Below, piece by piece: positions 26,801 through 38,800 of a stretch of 64,000 nt of DNA. The translations under genes and the position numbers were made by a program. Every line of letters starts with the position of its first letter. Within the stretch, counting starts at the first letter, position 1. The DNA comes from Apostichopus japonicus (Eukaryota > Echinodermata > Holothuroidea > Aspidochirotida > Stichopodidae), in contig NC_092561.1 of the NCBI RefSeq assembly GCF_037975245.1, positions 7,482,001 through 7,546,000 of the forward strand. The letters are read 5' to 3'. Below the pieces are notes generated by a model. It was not told where the DNA came from and ran no database searches. It worked only from the letters and a program-made list of their open reading frames with translations.

Positions 26801-29800
26801 GAAGATCCTGCTAGGATCGAAACGTCAGGCCAACTTACTTTTACACATTTTCTTACACAGGCTCTTTAGTGGATAAGCAGTTTGCTAACAGTTTTATTTT
26901 ATATGGAATATTGTGTGAGCTGTATCAGTTTAATATGGTGTCGGCTATGTGTAAGCTATTCTATGGGATCTTGTGTAAGCTCCTTTATTTATGTTATTGT
27001 ATTGGCTATATATGGGCTATTCTATGAGGTATTGTGTAAGCTCTTTGTTATTGTGTTGACTATGACTAAGCTATTCTATGGGGTATTGTGCGAGCTGTAT
27101 CAGTTATGTGTTTGGCTGTGTATGGGCTATGCTATGGTGTGTTGTGTAAGTTCCTTTATGTTATTGTGTTGGCTATATATGGGCTGCTCTATGGGGTATT
27201 GTGTAAGCTCTTTTGTTATGTGTTGGCTATTTTATGGGGTATTGTGTCAGTTATGTCAGTTATGTGTGTGGCTATGTATGGGCTATTCTATGGTGTGTTG
27301 TGTGAACATTTATCAATTATTGTTCTTGCATGGGATATTCTAAAGGTTATTGTGTGAACATTCCCAGTTATTGCATTGGCTATGATATGGGGTATTGTGT
27401 AAACTGTATATGCTATTGTGTTAGCTATGCTATGGACTTGCTATTACATCCATCAGATACTATCTTGAGTTAGTCTTGAAGTTTGACAGTAGCCAGCAGT
27501 GAGCTGACATTTATTTATCTCTTTCCTTTTTTGAAGATGATGTGGCCGTATGATACGATGATGCACGTAATAAATATTAAACAGGGATCATTTTTACCAA
27601 GGGCTTACCTAACAATGCATACTAATTATTTTCACCAAAAGGTATCCGCAAACCGGAATCTTGTTTCGTCCGGTACTCAGACTTGGTCATCCGGTATGTC
27701 CAGGTGGACATCAGTTATTTCACGTCACGTAGAGCTTAATGGTAGAGGAGACCCTACTACAAGTAGACAAAGGCTGAAAACAGGTTTGATTTTACTTGGT
27801 CTTGCAGCTTGATATTTATTATAAAGATTGAGTCAGCTTTTGGCTGCTCATCTTTATTTTGAAATCATATTTGTCCATAAGTGGTTGCTATATGGTTGGC
27901 GTGGCAATAATGTTGCATTAAAGAGACCTTTGGCATAATGTCTTGTGAATCTATCTAAAAATTGTACTTGTTGGTCACTTTTCGTAAAAAAATAATCGTA
28001 GCTGTATATATTGCTCGATATTCTACGACTTAATTCTTTTGTTATTGCAAAATTTGTAATTAAAATAAAATAATTTAAATATATATAACGATCGAGCTAT
28101 AATTGCATGGAATTTTCTTTCCATTAGTCACAGCAATGATACCGCAAAGAGGTCGATGTTAACTTGAATACCTTTTGTTTATTCTCTGTTTCTGCATCAA
28201 CGAAAGACTGGTTAATAATAACTAAAAGCATCTCGTGTTTGTTCTGTAAACAGGTTGCATCTACAGGTAGTGTAGATTTGGTTATGTATTTGATAATTGT
28301 TATAACAATAAATCATGTAATATTGCCTAGTATATGTCACCATATGACTGCAAGGGCTAGCTGTCACAAAATTATTAGTATGATTTATGCCACTAGAAAT
28401 ATCCCAAAACTGCTCAAAATGTATCACAATTTGTTTTAACCCTGTGTGACACTTCTAGTGGCCATTTTGAAGAGCATATATCCCGAACTTCGTGTGTCAT
28501 TTTAGTGAGCACTTGTCCTTTAATGTGTGTACTAAATCTTTCTATGACATTCTATGATCATTCAGTTTAAGGTTCATGTTTTTTTCATACGTTATCCAGA
28601 TCCTCCGAACCTGGAACCTTTTCCAGACGCTATTCTGGGGAGTGTATCGATCCCTGTTCCAGTGACACAGAAAATGGCACCAAGTGCCACCATCCTCCTC
28701 TACTTCACCAGACAAGATGGCGAAGTGGTTTCAGCCAGACAAGAGTTCAAAGTCAAATTAGCCTTTGAAAATGATGTAAACTTTTAATATCAGTTGGTTT
28801 TTTATATTCTTGATATTCTGACTATTGATCTGAAAGTAAAAAGGAGAAAAAAGTTCACTGGCAAGGTCACTTGCTCCCCCATTTTAACCGTGCATATCTT
28901 TGTTCGTTCAGAAATGTTTTAAACTTTTCAAGCTTTGGGCCATTTATCTATAAGTACCACCTGATTTTCCAGAGTATTGAATGCTTGTAAATGTAATGTT
29001 ATTTCACATCAATTATTAAAAAACCATGATAATTTCTGGTAAAATATGCCTTCAACCAGTTGATAGTCCAAAGGTGTTCTAGAGCATACAGTAGTTTGAC
29101 ATGCTTGTTTTGAAAATTTGCAGAAATTTTCATGGTTTTTGAATAAAATGAAAAGTAAATGAAATGACTGACCATGGTTTGAGTTTGTTATGATCTTGTT
29201 TTACTAGATGAAAATAGTGTTAGTTTGTTATGGTCTTGTTTTACTAGATGGACAGAGTATTAGTTTGTTATGGTCATAATTTACTAGATGAATATAGTAT
29301 TAGTTTTTCATGGTCATATTTTACTAGATGAACATGCTATTAGTTTGTTATGGTCATACTTTACTAGATGAACATGCTATTAGTTTGTTATGGTCATAAT
29401 TTACTAGATGAACAAAGCATTAATTTGTTATTGTCATATTTTACTATATGAACATAGTATTCATTTGTTATAGTCATATTTTACTTGATGAACATGCTAT
29501 GAGTTTGTTATGGTCATATTTTACTAGATGAACATGCTATTAGTTTGTTATGGTCATAATTTACTAGATGAACATGCTATTAGTTTGTTATGTCATAATT
29601 TACTAGATGAACATAGCATTTATTTGTTATGGTCATATTTTTAATAGATGAACATAGTATTAATTTGTTATCGTCATATTTTACTAGATGAACACACTAT
29701 TAGTTTGTTATGGTCATACTTTACTAGATGAACATATTATTAGTTTGATATTGTCGTATTTTACTAGATGAACACAGTATTAGTTTTTTATGGTCATACT

Positions 29801-32800
29801 TTACTAGATGAATATAGTATTAGTTTGTTACGTCATAATTTACTAGATGAATATAGCATTAGTTTCTTATGGTCATATTTTACTATAGATGAATATAGTA
29901 TTAGTTTGTTATGGTCATAATTGACTAGATGAACATAGTATTAGTTTCTTATGGTCATATTTTACTAGATGAACATAGTATTAGTTTTTCATGGTCATAT
30001 TTTACCAGAGGAACATAGTATAATTCGTTATGGTCATATTTCAATAGATGAAAACACTAAGTTTGTTATGGTCATAATTTACTAGATGAATATAGAATTA
30101 GTTTCTTATGGTCATACTTTACTAGATGAACAAATTATTAGTTTGTTATGGTCGTATTTTACTAGATAAATATAGTATTAGTTTTTTATGGTCGTATTTT
30201 ACTAGATGAATATAGTATTAGTTTGTTATGGTCATATTTTACTAGATAAGCATAGTATTAGTTTTCTATTGTCATAACCTTTTATTAGTAAATTGTTACT
30301 TTAGCATCATTCCTTGGATAATTCGTTCATAGAATTAACTTACTTGACTTTTCGAAGGTGGAGTAAGGTTGATATGCTACATTTATAATGATTACTCATC
30401 AGCCGTGATGTTTCTCTGATGTTGCGATTATTCCTAATGTTCTACCCCATTTTTTGTTCCTTGAAAAGGTTTCGCTAGATTTCAACAGTGGACAAGTTTA
30501 CCCAGGATCAGGTGTGTTACTCAACATCCGTGCTTCTCCTCTATCATTGTGTGCTATTGGATCTGTCGATAAAAGCATTTTGCTCTTAGCTGACAGCAAC
30601 AGGATCACTTCTGAACAGGTACAGTATAACAATTTAATGTCAGATATTCAACAGTTGAACAGTTCTCAAAGTATATCTATTTGTTAGGGCTCATTCTTTT
30701 CAAGTGAGAACTGGTTTTTATTTGTGATTGACTCCATACTAGAACTCCAATCAAGGCTGATACACTATTAATGGTATAATATATATATTTATATATATAT
30801 AGAACTAAGTAGAAACTACACGGTACAATCTCTTACATAAGCTCCTCAATAAAGGGTGCACAAGAAAAACTATCCGCCAAAAAGCCAACATCGAAATGCT
30901 AATCAGGCAAGTGCTTATCTGGCAAACCTACTCCCAAGCAGAATCAAAGTTCTCCCTGACATTTGTCATGATCACATTATTGTGCCGGTGCGGTGGCAGA
31001 GTGGATAAAGGCGGTGGCATTTTGAAGCAATGAGGCTTAGCAATCGGTAGGTTTCCAGGTCGATACCTCAGAGTGTTAAGAGGAAAGATACCATGATCCG
31101 CATTTTAAACTATATACTGCTTTTTCCATGCATGCAGCTGTCATATCTCATGTGCACTCATTTGTTGCCAGGTGTTTTCACCAATGTCAATGTTTGCTGT
31201 AGAAGAACATGGACTGAATGAGAATTGTCCAGTCACAGCACGAGACATGTCCAAACAATCAGTTCCTTCTTTATATCGGGAATTTTCAGGCCTTCTACAT
31301 CGATTTCCACGTCAACTTCCACCTCCACGTAGAACTTCAACCAGGACATGGAGAAAGTCACTACATTTTGATTCCTTAGAAGCTTTCCAGGTAATGTTAT
31401 GCATCTCGTTGATACGTTATACTTGATTGATAGTAAGTGACTCCTGTATGCAGTTAAATTACTTAAAATGGCCCCAAGTTGACCAGCTTCTCCAAAGATT
31501 CTGAAATATGCAATCTTACCACTTAAAGGGAATTCTTGTGACAACGATGATTGTAAGTGATGTAAGCAGGGGCGGCTATCTGTTTCAAATATTGGGGGGG
31601 GGGGGGACATTTGCTTGGATGCAGGGGAATTACTATCAAAGCGGAGCGCCACGTGCGCGCAACGTACAAGAAAATTTATGGTTTTGATAGCACCCCAGAT
31701 CACCGGAAATGGCACACTTTTGCCTGAGAACCAAGTTTTTCCTAATAGTTTTTTTTTCATTCATAACCTTTTTTCAAGATTGTCACCAGTCACACATCAT
31801 GTTCGACCTCATTGCATCTCCTGTGGATCATTACTTTTGTAGGTAATTCTACGTAACGCCCCACAATACCCGTCAGCCCCACTTTTCAAGGTTTTAAGCC
31901 CATTATTTGTTCAGAATTTGAATTATAAATTCACTTCAAAACATACCCATAATGTTGCACAAAATTTCATCTATGGACGACCAATATAGAAAAACCCCCC
32001 TCAACCTCTAACAGACCGGTCGAAATTGCACGAGTAGAGGGAAGTATGATGAAGAATGTTGGTCAAGGAATTTTCGAAAATTCAGACACAGTTAAATTAT
32101 TGGTGTACAAATATTAAAACCTCTTGTAACGGCTACTATAAAACTTCGATATCATAGAAAATACCAACAAAAATATGCTCGAGGGGGAGGGCGGTCTCCT
32201 CCCTTCACCCCCCCCCCCTTTGGCTACGCACCTGCGGTTAGAAATCTTGTAGGAAACAGGCCAAATGGAAACCCAGTGAACCCATATCGATGTGGATCAT
32301 ATGTATGATTGTACGTACAAACCAAATTTCATTACGGATGCAGTCCGTCTAGCTATTCATTTCGAGAAAAATGCCGAAAATGCCTCCCAGATCGCTAGAA
32401 ATGGCACTTCCCAGGCCTTGTTAGTTGCATCTAAGCATTTCTATTTTGAAATTACTAGCAAAATCATAAAAAAAAATACAAAACATATTGCTTAAAAAAA
32501 ACTATGCCACCAAATATTGGGGGATATTAGATACTATAACCCCCACCTTAAATATTGGGGGGGGGGGACATGTCCCCCGTCCCCCCATGATCGCCGCCCA
32601 TGGATGTAAGTACTTTTCAGTTACAAACTTCAGGAAACTGATTTCGAAAGCTTTGTAAAATTTTTAGCATGATCAATCTTTATCTATTCAGCTGGGTAAA
32701 AGAAAACGCTAATCTGGATGCATCTACACTTAGGTAGTACAGGGGCGGATGCAGGATTTGTGACAGGGGGGGGGTCTGACTGGTCCAGCCGCGCCTGAAC

Positions 32801-35800
32801 GTAAGACTATCTAAGTGGAGCACCACCATCGGTTGGCGCGGAGCGTACCAGAAAATTTTTGACTTTACAACCCCCCCCCCTCCCCAGATGGCCGGAAACG
32901 GCACTTCCGAGTATTCTAAGCTGCATGTACCTAGCCTGAAAATATGGATCTCATGTCTGCAATTTCTCAATTGATGAGAAAAAAACAATCTATGAAATAT
33001 GGTAATACATATCAGATGAGTTGAGATGATACAAAAATCATAATGCCTTTAGCCCCCAATCCCCCTCCCGTTCCGTCACCACTGTTTGATGCAGGGCCGG
33101 GTCCAGGATTCTGGAAGGGCGAGGGGTTTGGCCTCCAGTGATCCTAGGGTCTAAGGGGAGTGGGTTTCCCTCTATCCATTGTGAAATTCTTGGATATTTA
33201 AGTACAACAGGGAACCCCCTTCAATTTAGCCATTCAAAGCACCTACAAAAACTCACTCGAAATGTATCTGCATCAGTACGAGTAAGCTAGTTTTATTGAT
33301 GATCTATTCATGGTAGATTGGTGAGAACAAACGCCGTGGATGTTTCTCAATGAACTTTCGGACCACTTCGTCAGTGTCCATAGGAGTGTTATAATACGTG
33401 TTCATTAGAACAAGAGCTGTGAGATGTTCCTCGCCCATTGTTGATTGGAGAACAGTTTTATGCCTTCTCACCGCAGAAAACGATCTCTCATGAATAATTC
33501 GTTGGCGCATCCTATGCAGCCTACCGCTCTGCCACCGCACTGCCCAAAAAGATTCGAACACCACCTCAATTTTGAAACTTTTTGGTCTGAAAATTGAGAT
33601 TTTTATGCATTTTTGGCACGTGTAGCAATCGTGCACATCCTAGTTCATTTGACGGAAAAGACACACCTGGCTGACTTGTAAGGATAACAGCCCTTCTGAC
33701 GTCCTACGTACATGTTTAAAATTGGCTTTTAATTTAAATACTTTTTTCTCTCTCTTTTTTTCTCTCTCTTTATTTTCTCTTTTTTTTGGCCAAGAGCAGG
33801 GGGGTCCGGACCCCCTGGACCCCCCTCTGGATCCACGCCTGTAGTACTATGATCACCCCCCCCCCATGTCTCTAACTAGATGTTGCCAGTATTAAGGACT
33901 GGGAGTGGATATTGTGCAAATGCACTTTAAAAATAAAATAAATGCCATGGGTGCCGTTAGCTGTTCATGTGCTACAGTACTGTACAAATATAGGATAAGA
34001 CTGTATGTACTCTTGTACATGGTAGGCTACTGACATCGACATAACATCTTAAAATACCTTTACAGCAGAAAACCAAGATAACACGGAAGATCAGTAATTG
34101 CTACAGAACATGCATGTACTAGGCTAGGCCGACAGCCTATTATATGCTGAGTATATAATGTTTGTCGGCAGCACAGCAGTAAGATCGGTGAAGCACAAAG
34201 AATAATCCCAAAAGTTACTCCATACAAAGAACCCACGATAGTAGGAAATGTGATTTTGTTTGATAGCGGAGAAGTACAGAACTTCAGATCTCCGCGTCAA
34301 GATCAGATCTGGATCTAGTGTAAGAGCTCCCTTAGGTGTAGTGTCCAGTAAGGTTAACTCTTTCAAGGCATTTGTCGGCCAATAGCTAAGAATCTCACCC
34401 TGTGAGGTATTGTCGACACACCCACTGGTTACGACAAACAGCAGTAGTTGAATATCACTTTCTTCATAATCCCTACCTCTACATAAAATCTACAACACCT
34501 TTCAGGTAATACCAATAATGATGAGATGCTATTATATAAGCGTTTCTGCAGATTTTTTTATCATTCTTTTTTTTTCCATATCCAGAACTTTATGCCTTAC
34601 ACATTTTTTTTCTTTGTTCCAGAGCTCAGGTGTTCAAATTTTGTCTAACCTTTTCATTGAGACACGTCCCTGCTACGTTTACACAGAAAGTAAGTATTAA
34701 AACTCAGTACACAATGATGTTATACAGGAGTAATGGGCAATTGATACTTTCTGGGGCAAAATAAGCATCTTGTGCTAAACCTTCTTAATCAATTTTGTTT
34801 GACAAAATTTGATGCATCCATATATTTGGGTAACATACTTCTGTGACTGGTGGTTAGGCAAAGGTTTAGATGTCCTAATCTTTAGATTTCCTAAGCTTAT
34901 CATGTCATAAGCTTTAGATGTCCTTATTAGCTTTAGATGTCCTAGGCTTTAAGTATCCTAAGCTATAGATGTCCTAAGTTTAAATGTCCTAATTAGCTTT
35001 AGATGTCCTAATTAGCTTTAGATGTCCTAAGCTTTAGATGTCCTAAGCTTTAGATCTCCTTATTAGCTTTAGATGTCCTTATTAGCTTTAGATGTAATAA
35101 GCTTTAGATGTAATAAGCTTTAGATCTCCTTATTAGCTTTAGATGTCCTAAGCTTTAAGTATCCTAAGCTATAGATGTCCTAAGCTTTAGATGTCTTAAG
35201 CTTTAAATGTCTAAACTTTTAGATGTCCCAAGTTTCAGATGTCCCAAGTTTCAGATGTCCCAAGTTTTAGATGTCCCAAGTTTTAGATGTTCCAAGTTTT
35301 AGATGTCCCAAGTTTTAGATGTCCCAAGTTTTAGATGTCCCAAGTTTTAGATGTCCCAAGTTTTAGATGTCATAATTAGCTTTAGATGTCCCAAGTTTTA
35401 GATGTCCCAAGTTTTAGATGTCCGAATTAGCTTTAGATGTCCTAATTAGCTTTAGATGTCGTAAGTTTTAGATGTCCTAATTAGCTTTAGATGTCCTTAG
35501 CTTTTGATATTGTCACATACAATCATTTTTACACTTTTTTTAGTGGAAAGTACTGAAGTGTTGTTTAATTAACATAATGCAAAAAAAAACATCTAGTGAA
35601 CATATTGCACAATAAAGCATAAAGATAAAAGAGGCTGAATGATGACTGTTTTTATGTCTGACCTTTATCAGGCTATACAGTCTGGTTGTATAGACATTTC
35701 AGTTTTACTATTAAGTAAAATAGCATCAACCGAGTAGATCAACAAATGTTTTACTTGTTTATATTTACGTACATCTTTTAATGGATACAATTTATACTTA

Positions 35801-38800
35801 CGCTCTGGGCATTAATTATCCGTGCGATGATTATTTTGTTTTCATGAAGTCTTAGTCTCCGTACAGCTTTTCAAGTTGCAAGCCATCTCTTTTCTATATA
35901 TGCTTCTGGTCAATTAACAGGACCAAGAATTATAATGTAAGATCAAACACCATTGGGGGAGCTGTGCTGTGTATATAGTGACACGCCTGTAAATTTGATC
36001 AGCAATTAACAAGGATATAATTAGGAGATAAACTGATTTTTTTTACTACTTGTAAGTCCAATCATATATTCTGTAGATTATTACAGAGTGTATTTTGTCT
36101 CCAGCAGCCTATTACCACAAGAGATGAAACTTGATATGCCAGAAGAAAACACTTAAAGACACCTCTATCTATAGGGTACATGTTGTTCAATTTAATCCAT
36201 AGGAAAAGGGTTGTATGCGGGCTACTGGACAAGATTTTTATAAAGTGTGACAGAGATAATGTTCTGATCATGCCAACATAGTTGGATCAGATTCTAACAT
36301 GAGAAATCTAACTAGTTATGCCATCACCCAGTATGGCCTCATGTAGTCGTTTTAGCAGTTGCATGTATGGTGGGAAATTATTATCCAAATGAAGAGATTG
36401 CAGCTCATAAAGCCACAAAATGGACTGCAAATTCCAAGGTTTATTGACAAGACTTAGCAATAATTTCAGGAGGAATATATACAGGTTAGTCTTTAGTAAT
36501 AACACCCACACACCTCTAATTATCTATGATCGGGTTATGTGAGTTGGAAGAAACTTGGTCACCTTGTTCCTGCTGTTAATTCAGGTTTCATAAATTGAAA
36601 TCAGTAAATTTAAAATGCATAACTGGAGGCGAAATTCTTTTTCTTTTTTTGTGGGGCTCATACAAAAGTACTTAAGTACACAAACAATACTGTGGTTCCT
36701 GTTTAGTCTAAGAGACAGTCATTTAGAGAAATTTGATGTCAAAGTTAACAGATTCTCACTGACCAGAAACGTGATGCGTAAAAGCTTTAAAAATACCTCA
36801 GGTTCTTGGCTACTATGTTGCGTTAGATAGTGTAAAACCGCCTACACCCCCATTTCATTTGATATCCAGTCATGGACTCACTCATTCCAGAGATCCCTGC
36901 CTCACCAGTCAATAAAGACTCATCCTTCTCCTCAGAAGAAGATATACCGTGTGGGCAAAGAACTCCTACTAAAAGGAACGACAACAGGATCAAACTGCAA
37001 GAGGATACCTACCAGAAGGTCAAAAGCCACGCAGAGACGTTGAAGGGGCTCCAGTCCAATCTCATCACTCTCACTACAGAGATATCCCGGATAGACGGCG
37101 ATAAAAACGCTACCTATCAACTCAAGGTTCAGAGAAACCCACCCAGACTCCCGGCGCAACTGAACCACTCGGAGGAGTTTCTTGATTCCTGGAATCAGGT
37201 ACTCCAACGAGCAGGCAGGAACCTCCGTAGAATCTGGAGAGAAGAGTTATCTCGCCAAGCTAAAAGGCAACGGGATAGATTTCTCGAGAAGAGATCTAGA
37301 GCTGAGACAGACTTAGAGTCGACACTAGAAGCTCCTGAAGCACAAAGGCTTTTGAAGACCATCCTCCAGAAGTCAGCGAAAAGAGAGGAAACCAGAGTGG
37401 CACGCCGTCCAAAGGCCAGGACCAGAAAGCAACCTTATAAAAGGTAGAAGTAGGAGTTGCTCTTGAAAAAACGGCTCTTTTTAGGGCCAACAAATTTTCC
37501 AGAAAGAGCTACCTTCCTCTCCTCCAAACATGCAAAATGTACTTTCTCTCTGTCAACCTCTCCCAGCGTCATCTAAAAGACGCAAATTTGTCCGTTCAGT
37601 GAAAGCTAATAAAAGCTCCGAAAAATTCCGCACCAACAACAGGGAGCTACAGACTATACGTAGTCACTCAAAAGCCCAAAATCTTCGAAAAGAAGCAGAA
37701 ACACTAAAAAAGTTCGTTAAGAACCTATCAGACAGAAAAATGTCCAATATAGAGTTTATTGCGTTGGGAAAAGGTCTGAAGTTCATAGCAACTCCAGTAA
37801 AACCTAAACGAAGTGATCTTCTCAAGTCACTAAAAGACTTAAAAAGAAAAATGAGAATCCGCTTCATCATGCAGAATAAAATGCAAAAAGGGATTACAAA
37901 ATTCCGTCTACCTTCTACATGGTCACCTAACATGACTTTTAGTAAAAACCTAGAGGACTATTTGGAAGCAACACAAACCGAATTGGCAAGTGTTACTATC
38001 CGAAACGCCAATAGCAACTCACATAAGGCGGAACGTTTTGCACTAAATGCAATTAAAAACGACCGCTCTATTATTGTCAAACCCTTCGATAAAGGTAGAG
38101 GCATTGCTATATTGAATCACTCAGACTATCAAGCCGAAATTGAAAGGCAATTAGCTAGTCACCACTACGAAAAGTTAAAAAGTGATATGACGTTTCAAAC
38201 TAAAAGTTTAGTCCAGGAAACACTAATTGGTATGTTCTCTGCAAAAGAGATCGATAAAAGCACCTTCGAGTACTTGTCACCATATAGCCACAAGATCCGC
38301 ACACCGGTCATATATGTGCTACCAAAAATTCATAAAGCACCCCCGGCTAACTCAAAATTTGCCGGCAGACCGATAATAAGTGGAAACGGATCACCGACCG
38401 AAAAAATATCGGAATTTGTGGACTATTTCTTGCTTCCTATTGTAATAAAACAAAGCACTTATGTGAAAGACACAAATCACATTCTGCAAATTTTGGAAGC
38501 CACCCCGTTACCAAAAACGGTAGTACTCGCTACACTCGATGTCGTCGCCATGTATACCAATACTCCCCAAGAGGAGGCATTAGATATATGTCAAGAAGTC
38601 TATGAAAAGACGGAACAAAGCGAATATGGAATACATAAAATATCTTCCATATCCATGCGCAAACTAATTGAACTCATCTTAACAAGAAACTGTTTTGAGT
38701 TCAATAACCAATTCTATCTACAAAAGATCGGTTGCGCCATGGGTAGCCAAGCCTCTCCGGAAATCTGCGATATTGTCATGCATAGACTTGAAAACCAGAT

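Larger units (their letters stand above)
26640..27460. repeat. Irregular minisatellite, intron 11
   Basis: Degenerate tandem phrases such as GGCTATGTATGGGCTATTCT and GGGGTATTGTGTAAGCTC alternate with period about 40-90 bp. The 153-codon frame at 26882-27343 is a translation of the repeat (recurring YGLFYGVLC) and not a protein. Confidence 0.88.

Noticed and set aside
26882-27357. Cys-rich 153- and 89-codon open frames
   Set aside because: They are translations of a degenerate minisatellite, with the same short peptide recurring.
27537-27641. Longer exon 12 starting at 27537 (MMWPYDTMM...)
   Set aside because: It keeps the frame but inserts 35 residues with no family similarity; the acceptor at 27641 joins FSYI directly to VSANRNLV as expected.
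32740-33089. Separate complete hAT MITE ending at 33089
   Set aside because: The sequence before 33090 gives only weak terminal similarity and no matching 8-bp duplication; treated as part of a compound relic.
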